Assembly: GCA_016858145.1 (NCBI GenBank)
Contig: JAEHOE010000034.1
Coordinates: forward strand, 682,001-746,000
Direction of reading: 5' to 3'
Source of the DNA: Edaphochlamys debaryana
Taxonomy: Eukaryota > Chlorophyta > Chlorophyceae > Chlamydomonadales
DNA length: 64,000 bases
Positions 32,001 through 43,200 of the stretch are shown here, piece after piece; the stretch's first letter is position 1, and the number at the start of each line of letters is the position of its first letter. The notes below the pieces were generated by a model that searched no databases, had not been told where the DNA came from, and was given only the letters and a program-made list of their open reading frames with translations. Made by a program: the position numbers and the translations under genes.

Positions 32001-33483
32001 CTGCTCCACGGCGTCTCCACCGCTGACAGCCCCGAGAGCCCTGGCCCCCACGGGGTCGAGCACAACGACGTCACGCACGTCACCCTGGCCGTCAAGCAGT
32101 GGCCGGAGGTGGACGACATGATCATCGAGGGGCTCCTGCTCTTCTCCTACTCTGGCGACCCCTTCCCCAAGGAAGGCCGTGTCGGGGTGTCAGGGGCATG
32201 GAGATGGCGCGGCTATGGGTCTTCGGGGTCGGGATTGCAAAACCAGTCCAGCAGTCCACTTTTGTACGTCTCTCCGCGAGTACGGCTGGTCCCTGCCCTG
32301 TTCCCTAGAGAAGGTCAGTCCAGTCACCGCCGTCTGCCACCCCCTTCCCTATCCTCACCTGCAGGTGGAGGGCTACGTGCGCGCCTCGTGGCTGCGGCAC
32401 CGCCGCTTCCGAAGTTGACTGGCCTACGAACGACTGGTCTATTGCTCCATTCCTTTCGGACTCCGGAGGCACAGACGCCCTTCGGCGCAGAAACCCTGTT
32501 TTGAAGCAGGCGCAACCATTTCCCCAACCCCCCAGGGCTCCTGCGAGTGAGAGTCGCTTTCCCTCTGGCTGTGCAACATCCAGTGCAGTATACCGGTAGC
32601 CCTGGAATGTCCCCCCGAGCTTTGGAAGCCAGGGCGGAAGCTCTATCGGCCCATGGCGGAGTCTACTGTAGCCCGCACCCCCTGTCCCTTCCCGCAGCTG
32701 GCTCTAGGGGATGAGCGGGATGGGCGGAGGTGGCTTTGAGCAAGAGGGCCTACCTCGAGCCAGGGTTCAGACGCCGCGGCAGGATCCGACCCCCAAACCC
32801 TACCTCGATCCAGGATTCAGATCGCGGCAGGGGAAGGTCGTCCAGCTTCTCCAGGTGCAGAGGGTCCCACGTGGCCTCCACGCTGTACGTCTCACCCTGC
32901 GGGGGCGGAGCGGTCGAAGAGGGGCCAGCTCGGACTGGGGCTACGGGACCGTGCCCCGCCCGCTTCCTTGCCTTCCATCGAGGACCAATGCTGGGGGCAT
33001 GACCCCGTCAGCAGATTGGGGAGAAGAGCCACGGTGTATAAGGTGCCAGGTGCCTATCTACGCAGAAAGGGCGCTTAACCCCCTCCCCCTCCGAGCTGGA
33101 GGACAGGGCGTCTGCCGGCTCAAGGTCGGCGGCACTCCCGAGTCTTGTGGAGGCTACAGATGCCCGCTCTTCCTTGACCCCCCCCGAGCGAGACGCTTCG
33201 TCCCCCTCCCACAGCCGCCCCCCGGCGGTTGACCCGGCCTCACCTAGCTAGTTGCGCGTACAAGGTTGCGACGGCTGTCCGTCCCCCGCTTCAAGGTTTG
33301 AACCCCCGGGCACCTCCCCCACCCATCCCCATGCCAGCGCACCCCCGCCCCCGAGGAGAGCCCACTTCCTTTGCCCTGCCTCACCAGCCATCCTGGGAGC
33401 TTGTCCGCGTTGGATTTCTGTGCTGCATGGCAAGCCACTACCCATCCTGCCACCAGCAGCGCAGCCACAGCGCGGAGCGCCAT
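29070..33483 (-). CDS. Prolyl 4-hydroxylase with C-terminal ShK domain
   Basis: Twelve exons (33483-33385, 32896-32804, 31794-31705, 31534-31475, 31173-31066, 30855-30772, 30515-30430, 30189-30112, 29987-29921, 29747-29586, 29371-29255, 29123-29070 TAA) give 365 residues with consistent phase. Residues 1-21 form a signal peptide. The 2-oxoglutarate/Fe(II) core starts with [20 protein letters not shown]. The iron ligands are His163 and Asp165 (VHAD) and His248 (SHTGCPV); Lys258 lies 10 residues on, the family spacing for 2-oxoglutarate binding. A ShK/ShKT Cys-rich domain (~290-335: [19 protein letters not shown] ... [11 protein letters not shown]) follows. Related algal enzymes hydroxylate prolines of cell-wall glycoproteins in the ER/Golgi. 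Intron 10 requires a GC donor (AAG|GCGAGA). Confidence 0.92.
31967..32418 (+). other. Antisense coding-like segments inside prolyl hydroxylase intron 2
   Basis: The plus strand of this roughly 1-kb intron has an open stretch at about 31967-32200 ([35 protein letters not shown]). It is followed, after a plausible intron (GGG|GTGTCA ... CTGCAG), by [17 protein letters not shown] and a stop at 32416-32418. Composition and splice sites look exon-like, but I find no start codon or recognisable family. It could be a nested gene, a captured gene fragment, or chance. Confidence 0.3.
32748..32840. repeat. Tandem duplication of an exon end with its donor
   Basis: Segments beginning CCTACCTCGA-CCAGG-TTCAGA at about 32749 and 32800 are near copies about 51 bases apart, extending into CGCGGCAGG. 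On the minus strand each encodes Ser-Glu-(Ser/Pro)-Trp-(Ile/Leu)-Glu followed by a GTAGG donor. The 32804 donor keeps the reading frame; the other is a duplicate lying in the intron. Confidence 0.75.
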
Positions 33484-34608
33484 GAGGGCCAGGCCCTCGC
33501 AATCTGCACCGAAGAGCTAGCGCCAGGCCCAGCGGAGCGTGGTGGTGATATGGTGCGGATGGTGGACCCAGTCAAGTATTCGTGTTGATAAGGTGCTGCT
33601 TTTGTGTCTGTCGAAAAACTGGTGAACAGATTGTTGTTAAAGCGGGGAGCAGCGTCTGTGAGGCTGCTTGCGGGGACTGTTGCGATCCGGCGTTGCGACG
33701 ACCGACACAAGGACTGCACCAATACCCCGCGAGGCTGCGGGGCGTTCATCCATTCCAGTCACGGCAACTAGAACCACACCCTGAATTCTCTGGACCTCTG
33801 CCGACCCCGCCCGACGGGGAGCGCCCCCGTGGGGTCGGTGGCCCCGGGGAAAGGGTCGGGGACGGCAGGGGCGAGCAGTGGCAACGCGTGTGACTTTGCG
33901 GGTCTGCGCTCATCTTGTGAACTGTTGCAGCCCCATACAAACACAGCCTTGGGATTTAGGGCCGCCGTTGGGGGCAAGCGAGCGCCTACCCACGTCGGCA
34001 TCCTTGCAAGCACCTGGCATGGCAAGGGCCGTCGCCTCCGCACTGCCCCTGCAAAGGCCGAGACGCCGAGTCTAGGTCACTGCCCGAGTCGACGCGGAAG
34101 CAATGCCCCCATTTCCCATCAATTCCATAAGGACCATGTGGGTGACGTCCCAGCCACGTTACAGGGTTCGAGGGGCTTGGCGGCACCTGGCTAGTGGGCT
34201 CCCCACCCACCGTCTGCAAACATGTGAGCTGACAGCCGCCAGCGTCCCACCCATGTACTCACAACGTTAAGGGTACGCACCCTTGAAACCTGGTTGTAGC
34301 AGCCAGAACACAACTCGTCCATGCGCATCCCGCGAAGCCAACCGCGCCAGTTTGAGGCTCACCGCCCTGCAACCTGCACCACCGGCTTGTGGCACAGCTG
34401 CGCTTGCAATCCGCCGCGCCGCAACCGAACCGATCCACTAGTACTCAACGCCCTCCTGCCAATCGATTATTCAGCGTGACGGCCCGCCTGCTGAACAACT
34501 GCCCAACCAGACCACCACCGCGCGTCACCCCTGCAACCCTCCTGCATCCTGGACCCATGTTGACCGCCCAGCCGCCCAAAACGCACAACGACGCCCCCTT
34601 GGCCAGCC
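33484..34608. other. Intergenic upstream of prolyl hydroxylase, downstream of PPCS
   Basis: Head-to-tail spacer of the two minus-strand genes. A TTACA (minus-strand TGTAA) at 34159 fits the PPCS gene. No exon, RNA gene or repeat is supported. Confidence 0.5.
34159..34163 (-). terminator. TGTAA polyadenylation signal for PPCS
   Basis: TTACA on the plus strand, 446 bases past the PPCS stop. Confidence 0.45.
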
Positions 34609-36822
34609 TCACGCCCCAGCGGCCTGCCGGAACGCCGCGTGCCGGGCCGCCACCGCCCCCACCAGCAGCCGCTCGATGTCCGCCTCCTCCGCCGGCCGGT
34701 GCAGCTCCACCGCCCGAACGCCCCCGTCCTCCTGCCCCATCTCCGCCCCAAGCCCCGCCCCTGCGCCTGCTGCCGCTTCCCCTGCCCCCGCTGCTGCTGC
34801 TGCTGCTGCCGCCTGCGCCTCCTGGTGCTCCACCAGAGTCACAACGTCCTTCCGGTTGTGCAGCAGGTTGGCGACCACCAGGTGGACGCCGTAGCGCTGG
34901 AGCGCAGTGCTGGCCTGTGGGAGCGGGAGCGAGCGGTCCGGAGCGTTGCGCTGCGGACTAGACAAGTAGGCAGTCCGCCCCAAGGTCCTCTAATCGCCAG
35001 CGCTGTCCCCTGCTCCCTACCTGTCGCCTATACTCAATATAAGACGGGGCCTCACCTTCTTGACCAGCAGGCTCTGGTCGGTTTCCAGTTTGAAGGACAC
35101 CACGAAGGAGGCGGGTGCCCACGCGCTCGCCAGGGCGCCCAGCATCTTGGGCACCTGGGCGGTGATGGCCCAAAGTACGAGACCGTGAGAGATGAAGAGA
35201 GATAGAGCGGCCCCGGACTCTGGCCTGCTGTTGCACCGCGCCGTGTCGCGTTGCCCGGCCAAAGAAAGACCCACGCACCCACCCTCTGCCCAGACCCGGC
35301 TAGCTGCACGTTGCATTGACCCACCCTCTGCAGGCGCAGCTCCAGGGGCCCGTCGGCGCTCTGGATCTTGTGCTCGGCCTGCGCGGCGCAACCGCCAGAA
35401 GTGCACTCGCTCAGCCGCATCAGCCACCACCCCTACTCCTAGCCCCAGACGCTTCGAGTGCTGGTCTCAACGCCCACAGCCGGCTTCCAGACCGGTCCGC
35501 CTGTGTTGCCCTGCACGTATGTGTGGCTAGGATTGTGGCCCCAGGCCGGCCCCTCGACTCGCCAGCTCGCTCCATGGCACGTAGAAGTCGCTGACCGCCG
35601 CCGCCAGGTAGAACATGACCCGTGGGCCCAGGGGCTGCAGCTGGTCCGCCAGGATGCGCAGATACTGGGGTGGGGACCAGGCAGGCGGGCAGCGGGATGG
35701 GGGAACCGTGTGGGGGCAAGGTCGGCAGGAGTGGAACGGGCGGGATGGGCTGGACGCCGTGCATAGGCCAGACATGCGGCCCGCAGCAGGGCGCGGGTCG
35801 GGCAGTACGAACGGACTCTTGAGGGCCGGGATTGGAAAAGACCTGAGCTCGAGAGCCGTGCCCACGGTGCTTGCGGGCGTGTTATGCGATCCATGTCCCA
35901 CCGTAAGGTACTCGAAGATGGTCTCGTACTTGAGGACCAGCAGCGTGCCCTGCTCCCGGCAGGCCTCCCGTGCCGCCAGCACCTTGGCCACCCCCGCTGC
36001 ATGGTCGGGACGGATCTGCACGATCGGGCCCTGCCCCTGGCCCTGGCCTTGGCCCGAGGAGCTGCAGGGTGCGTTGCTGTCCCCGGTTGACGCGTCCGCC
36101 CCCGCTGGCTTGGCCAGGCAAGCAATGCGGTCCACCAGCTCGGGCGGGTCAGCCGAGGGCAGCAGGTGAGAGAAGGGCTGCAGCGAGCCGGTGCGTGTTA
36201 AGAAGATTACGGCGTACCCTGCCTGCGGGGGTTGCAGGGTGCAGCGTCAGAGGTGGCCCAGGCGACGACACGGGGGAAGGGGGGTGAGCGCAAGGACGGG
36301 GCGTGCCGGGGTGCAGGCACAGACCACATGGACGGGTAAAGGTGTGCTCGAGACCCAGGGAGGGGGGGATGCTTCCCATTGAGTCGACAGACTGGGCTGC
36401 TCCCCATAGCATGCCGCCCTTGGGCCCTGGCCTGGGCCCTCGTTGGGGGCAGACCCGGGCCCAGGCGGCGGAGGCAGGCGAGGGAACCTGGCAGCAGGCC
36501 CCCCCAGCCCGGCGAGCGGCCCCACCTCAAGGAACCGCTCCGTGGACATCGCCCCCCGCGTCCCTGCGCTGAAGTTATCAATGAAACGCACGCAGCGGCG
36601 CTCGAGCGGCACCGTGGTTCCGCCCGAGGTCACCACTACGATGGGCCTTGGGTGGGCGCCGTCTGTCCCCTGATGCCCCTCAGCCGAGTGCCTGGCGACG
36701 AAGGTTGCGACATCATCGGCAACGGCCTCGCCCGAGACAGGGCTGTCCGCAAGGAACGCCGATGCCGCCTCGATGGAGCACACTTCCTCAGCTCCTTCAG
36801 GCGAGCTTCCGTTTGGTGCCAT
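34609..36822 (-). CDS. PPCS: Phosphopantothenate-cysteine ligase (CoA biosynthesis)
   Basis: Six exons (36822-36526, 36222-35902, 35664-35563, 35378-35325, 35154-35056, 34914-34609 TGA) give 392 residues. Family hallmarks are [20 protein letters not shown] and [15 protein letters not shown] (nucleotide-binding start of eukaryotic PPCS), [56 protein letters not shown] and VHLVVANLL. The enzyme joins phosphopantothenate to cysteine, the second step of CoA synthesis. Insertions of Gly-Gln repeats (exon 2) and poly-Ala (exon 6) are typical algal low-complexity linkers. Between exons 3 and 4 only a GC donor (CTG|GCGAGT) keeps phase, giving WSEL-AEHKIQS with the spacing seen in the human enzyme. 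The gene is divergent from the coiled-coil gene, 443 bases away. Confidence 0.93.
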
Positions 36823-37265
36823 ACCAACTGATCAGGCCAGCTCTAGAGGACTGGGGTGTTGCGGGAGGTAGGGCTCAGCGGCAATTGCGTCTGCGCAAAG
36901 GCACGGAAAATGGGTACCAATTGGTTCATGTAATTGAGGGCTTGATGAGTGCTTGTGTGCATGCTTCCGGGAGGCGGGCGTGCCGCTTGCATGAAGTCAA
37001 AGGCCGCCCGGTCAACGACTGCACGGAATGTGACGCCTGCCCACTCTGCGCACGCGTTGCGTCCCAATAGAGCACAGTTATGCAGCAGAAATGCTCACAA
37101 AGCCGGACTGGCAACTGCCAGCGGAACTCGACACACCTTCAACGCGACCGGAGCTCGCACTGTAGGCGACGCCCCGACCAGCCATGGCTTTAACGGTAGT
37201 CACATAGGCACCTTTAGGGCTGCACAGCCTTAGCTGGTCAGCGACAGCTGGGCAAGTCGCGGACC
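36823..37265. promoter_or_regulatory. Short divergent promoter region, PPCS / coiled-coil gene
   Basis: 443 bases separate the two ATGs, so both promoters and 5' UTRs must fit here. I could not identify a TATA box or a repeated element. Confidence 0.5.
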
Positions 37266-40200
37266 ATGGACCAGCTTGCCGCAGCGCTCGCGCAGCAGCG
37301 CGCGCTGGCCGAGGAGGGCGTGGAGGCTCAGCCAACGGACCTGTTAGCCGCGGCGACGGCCTTCTTCAAATGGCGGCAGGCAGCTCTCAAGGTGCGTGCC
37401 CCTCCCAGCCTGCGCGTTACCCGTCGCCCTCTGCAAGCCGCCCGGCCCGCACGCCCCCGCAGGCCAACTTCCGCCGCGAGCTGGAGGGCATTCTGGAGGA
37501 GGTGGCGCAGGAGGAGGAGGAGAAGGCCAAGCTGCAGAAGCTGCTCGACAAGACGCAGGAGAGGTGCGCAGGGGCCTGCGCAAGCGGGCCCGAGTGCCGG
37601 CCTCCAGCCTCGCAGCCTCGGCCCCCCTCAGCCCCAGCCCCAGCCCCTCTGCCCTCCACGCACGGCACCCCTACCGCTCCGCGAGCGTGCGGTACACGTC
37701 TTCACTAGCATTGATGACCCCTATCTGCCCCCATGCCCAGGCTTGACGACACAAACCAGGCTCTAAGCCGGGTGTCCAATGACTACAAGGTGGCACTGGT
37801 CCACATGGACCAGCTCCGGACGCAGAACGACGAGCTGTTCAAAACCCTGGAGGCTGCGGAGGGGGCTTCACGGTGGGTGCGGGCCTGGCAGCGGCCGGCT
37901 GGGCTGCCTGGGAGCATCCACGCGCACCGCGAGCGTGTACCGGCGAGCGCATCGTCGAGGCAATTTCAAATGCCGTTTGGACAGGGCTGCAGCCACGCGG
38001 GCTGGGCTGGGCGAGGGCCCTGCCGGGAGGCCGAGCCCGGTGTAACATCGGGAGAGTGTCCTCATTGCCCGTGTGTGTGTGTGTTTTGGCGGCTGTAGGA
38101 CGCACGCGGAGCAGGCCCGTACGGCCAGCATCATGCACCAGGAGGAGGTCAAGCGCCGCCAGGCGGGTGGCGGGCGGGGCAGCGCTGGACCGGGGGCGGG
38201 GTGGGCCCCAGGGCCTCAGCAGCTCGGGCAATAGCCTGGCGGCGTGAATGTATGGCTGTCGCCATATCATGCCCTCCTCGCTGTGTGTGGCTGTTGGGCT
38301 TGTATATGCGCAGGAGGAGACTCGGCGCTCTGCGCTGGAGATCGAGGCGCTCCGAGAGCAGGTGTCTGCGGGCATCTCGCAGCACACGGGCCTGCTGGAG
38401 AAGCTGACGGAGCGGGACAAGGAGGTGCGGGCAGGGGGGCTGAAGGGCTGCTCGCGTGTGTGTGTGTGGTCGGGGTGGGGAACGTGGGGGGAATGGCTGC
38501 GGGCACGGGGGCACGCGCGGCAGGCAGCCAGGGGTCTAACCTGCGGGACTTCACGATTCCAACTCGGCGTGTGCTCTCTGCCCATGCAGCTGGCCGAGGT
38601 GACCCAGGAGGGCCTCCACCACAAGCGCAACGCGTCGCGCCTGCAGGTGGGCGGGGTCCTCGCACACCATCTTTGTACTCTTGCTTCAGGATGGCAGGCT
38701 GGGCGAACTCGCGGGCAATGATCCTCTGCATGACGCTCCACCCCTGCCCTATCGTATCTCCACCACCTTCACCCGTTCACGCTCGCCTCCCTGCCATGCC
38801 CCCCACCCGCAGGAGGAGGTGGAGCGGCTGGAGGCCATCTGCCGGGCCACGGGCGAGCGCGCCGCGGCCGCCGAGGCGCAGGCCGCCACGCGCGGGGAGC
38901 AGATCGGGCGGCTGTACGCGGAGCTGAGCGCCCTGCGGGAGCGGTACCACGTGGAGCTGTCGGAGCTCAAGGTGGGGCGGGGTCTAAGCGCTGCCGCTGG
39001 GGGAGATGCCAGGAGACAGGGACCGGGGCCAGGAGTCAGGATTGTCATAAGCCTGGGACTGCGCGGCCATCCCCTCTCACCCCCCGCCCCACGAGCTCGG
39101 TTCCCCACCCGCCAGACCCCAACCCCTGTACCCAACCCCCAGCCCCCTTACCGACCCCTTCACCGAACTTCCCCCCCACACCCACACCCACACAGGCCGC
39201 CCGCATCTCCGCCTCCGAGGTGGAGCGCATGCGGGAGCGCATGGACAGCATGCAGTCCAGCAGCGACTCCATGGTGGCGGCCAGGTGGGGGGGGGGGTGA
39301 AGGGGAGGTGGGGGTTTGCGAAGGGTTTGAGGGCGTCCAGGGGGGTTGGTGAACTCCAGCCGGACTTGGAGCCACCTCGGTGGTGATCCAGGTTTAGAGC
39401 CACCGAGCCGTACACGATCGTGCACCACCGTTTTCTGCCGTGCGAGCCACCCCAACCACCCACCCCACCCCCTCCCAGGGACGAGCTGCGCGCCTCCCTG
39501 GAGGGCGTCATGGCCAAGCTGGCGGCGGCGGAGCAGCGGCTCAAGCGCCAGGCGCATGCGGCCACCATGCGAGACGCAGTCATTGACGTGGGAACAGGGG
39601 GAGGGGGACAGGGGGGAGAGGCAGGGCTGGGCAGCGGGAGGCAGGAGGTCCTCGGGCCAGGGTGCACGGCGGCAGGGCGGCTGGGCCTGGTTGGGGAGCG
39701 GGAGGCAGCGTTGGGGTCCAAGGTTGCGAGGCCAGGGCGCACAGGGGCAGGAGCTGGGGCAAGGGCGGGGCGTGCAGAGCCGGGAGTGCTTACCTGACGG
39801 TTCGACACGGGGCCTGACTCAGTGTATTCCCCAGGTGGCAGAGGAGGAGCAAGGGACTCGCTGGCTTCCACACTTTTTAGCGAACCCAGCACGGTTCCGC
39901 CTCCCCCACCCCTCAGGCCATCACCACTATTGGCAGGGAGATCACGCGTGACAGCGACGAGTCCTACATCCTGCAGGCGCGTGTTGCTGGGGGGGGGCTG
40001 GGACCAGGGCTGCTTGCCTGAGCTGCCCCTTCTGCTTGCCTTCTCGCAACGGCCCAGGCGCGTGCGGTTTGCTGCTGGGGCCTTGGGGACAAGCGCTCCC
40101 TGCCGAGGCCCTGCTGGAGACTGCGAGCCCCTGCCTCCCGTGCCGAACCCCCCGCAGCGACGGCGCTCTTGAGCGCTGGGCCTTGGCCCTTCAGCCCTTC

Positions 40201-43200
40201 ACCCCTAGCTCGGCTACAACGCTTTGCCGTGCACTACCGCCCCTCACACCGCCCCCACCCCCCCACCCCCCAGGTGACCACCAAGCTCTCCGCCGAGCTG
40301 GACCTGGCCATGGCCAACAACGCGGACATGGCGGAGCGCCTGGCGGCATCGGACGCAGTCATCGCGCAGCAGCAGGGCCACGTCAGGTGGGGTCCGGGTC
40401 AGGAGCGAGTAGATGGTGGTCCACTTCCACGCAAAAAGAGAGCAGCGACTCCTCCTGCCGTTTCCTCCTATAATCAACCCTGCCCCTGCCCATCCTCATT
40501 TCTGCCAACGCTTACCCACGCACGCCCCTCCCCCCAGGCGCATCGCCGAGGAGTGCGGCGGCCTGGAGCAGCAGCTGCGCGAGGCGCGGGAGCACCGCGA
40601 CGAGCAGCACCGCATCAACGCGGAGCTGTCGGCGGAGCTGCGGCGCATGGCGGCGGAGTACGCGCTGGGGCCCATCCTCATCCTGGACAGGGATGGAAAC
40701 GTGAGGCCGGCCCCCTGAGATGGGCACTGGGCGGCCAGGCAGGGCTCCTGCTCGTGCGGGTTGAGCTGCACAAGTGGGAGTTGGGTCTAGCTGGTGCTCT
40801 CTTAAGCCAGCCGCTCACTGAACCCGCGTGAGCTGTACCTTATGCCGCTGTGCCGCCCCTTCCTGCCTCCTGTACCACCTTGCCCGCCCTCCTCTCCCTC
40901 CGCCCTCCCGCCCGCAGCTGGTGCCCCAGGAGTCGCCCGAGCGGCCGCCGCCCTCCGCCACCGCCCCCGCCACCAGCCAGATGGAGGCGCAGTCCACGGC
41001 GGTGCGCGTCATTCTGGCGGACAAGGCCTTTGGGCTGGGGGCGCTGTCGCAGGCCATCGCAGCGCACCCGGGCAGCGTGCAGGCGAGTGCCGGGGGCTGG
41101 GCGGGGAAGGGGCAGGGGAGGGTGCCAGTATGGCTCCCGGCTGCAGGCTCCGTAGGTAGCGCGCGGGGCTCGGCCCTTGCATCGTCCGTCCTATCGGCCG
41201 CGGACGCCTCGCCACCTCCCTGCACCGCTTCGCCTTCTCATACTTAGATGGTTCCCTGCCACCTATCCTCAACCTCTTCCCATATCACCCCGCAGTCCGT
41301 CCGCGCCCAGCTGGCCGATTGCCGCTCCCTGGCGGAGGCCCTCAAGGCAGACGTGGACGAGGTGTCCCAGCTGCTCACGGTGCGGCCCTTCGAGGGCGAG
41401 GAGCTGGCGAGGAAGCTGCCGCAGCTGCAGGTAGGACGGGGCCTGGGCTGGGCTGGGGGCCGTGGATGTGGTTCGAGGTGAAAGCATTTGAGCTGCGGGA
41501 CGGAGGAGAGGCATGGAAGGCGATGGAGGGGATGCTGGCGGCTGTGCCTCATGTGAGCGCCGGTTCTCGTGTCCCCGCAGGAGCGTCTGGCCAACACGGA
41601 GAGCTGCCTGGTGGCGTCACGGGAGGACCTGTCGCTCAAGCAGGCGAGGACGGGCCGTAAGGAGCAAGAGTCAGGGGCGCTGGCGACTGAGCTTGTCGTC
41701 CACTGCCAGCGCCGTTGCCGTCGAGTGCCCCCTGCTCTGTCGCACATATGGTCTGATCTTATGCCTGCCAGCCCTCCGAAGTCTTAAGCTACGCCTCCCC
41801 ATCTCGCCTCCGCCCCCGCCCCAGGTCCATGCGGTCAACATGGAGGCGCGACTGCTGGCCGCAGAGTCGGCCCTGCGGGGAGGCTCCTCGCTGCTGCAGG
41901 TGCGCCCCGCTGCGCTCTGTCCATTGTCCGCCGTGGTGTTGTCCGGACACTCTGCGTGCTAAGCGGTTAACGCCTGAATGCATTCACACCCTGTGCAGGG
42001 CTGGAGCGGGCTGCTGGCGGAGGTGGCGGCAGCCGAGGACGGGCGCCTGGAGCCGGACGTGCGGCTGGGCTTGCGGGAGGAGCTCAAGGTGGGGGCGCGG
42101 GGAGGTGGCGGAATTGGGGTTGGGCCACGGAGGGGGGGCGGGCTCGGCGCGGATTGGCTGCCCCACCGTCTGGCCGCGTGTCTCCTAGCTCATTAGGCAT
42201 CGCGTACACACCTTGCCAGTTGCCTGCCAGTGGTGAGAACTCTGGCTCACTCATGGCTTCTACTTCCCCTGTCCCCGCCCCTGCTTACCCCAACGCCAAC
42301 CCCAGACCCGCGAGGACGTCCTCCACCGCGCCGTGATGGACCTGGCGGCCACCGCCCCGCCGCTGCTGGGCGGAGACCCGGGATACGCCGCGGCGCAGGT
42401 GCGGAGACGGTGGAGCTCGCGGGGCTGCTGCAGCCCGGTGAAGCCCCTCGTAGTTTGGTGTCCCTTCAGGGTACTCATCCCTGCTGGTATTCACACCTCC
42501 TCACTTCCCTTCCCCACTGCCCCCCTGCCCAGGTGGCCATGCGCGAGGCTGGCAATGCCATGATGGAGCTGGCGCTTACGCTGGGGGACAGGTGGGGCAC
42601 AGAGGGGTGGGGCTCCACGCCTCTAAAAGTGCTAGCCCCGCTTCACCACGCGCGCCACAACCCCGCCCGCCCACGCTTCCCACGCTCTCCCTGGGGGCCG
42701 TGCCGCCACCCACCACAATGTCACCAACCCGACCCACCCACCCACCACGGCTTTTCGAGTGCCTTAGCCCCAGCCTGCTTTCTGCCGAGCTGCCCTGGCT
42801 AAGACGAGTAGCCCTTCACCCACACAGCCTCCCCACCCACCTCATTCCCGCCTTCCTCTCCCCCCCCTAGGCTGGTGGACGCCCCCGCCACCCGCTCCCG
42901 CGTGCTGGCTACGGAGCAGCTGCTCATGGAGCGGGCGGGGCAGCTGGCGCGGTTCCGGGAGGTGCTGGCGAAGCTGCCGGGCGAGATCGCGGACATGGTG
43001 GAGCGGCTCACGGCCGTCATCCCGGACGTGCAGTGCATCGGGCCCGCAGTGGAGGTGGGCTGGGGCGGCTGCGGGGCTGGGGGTGTGTGGCAGCGGCACC
43101 AGGGGCAGCAGCTGGAGGATGCTCGGATGCGGGTTTTAGGGCCTTGCAGGGTGAGGCGTGCGACTAGTATCAGTTTCAGTATCTCAGTATCTTGCTTGTG

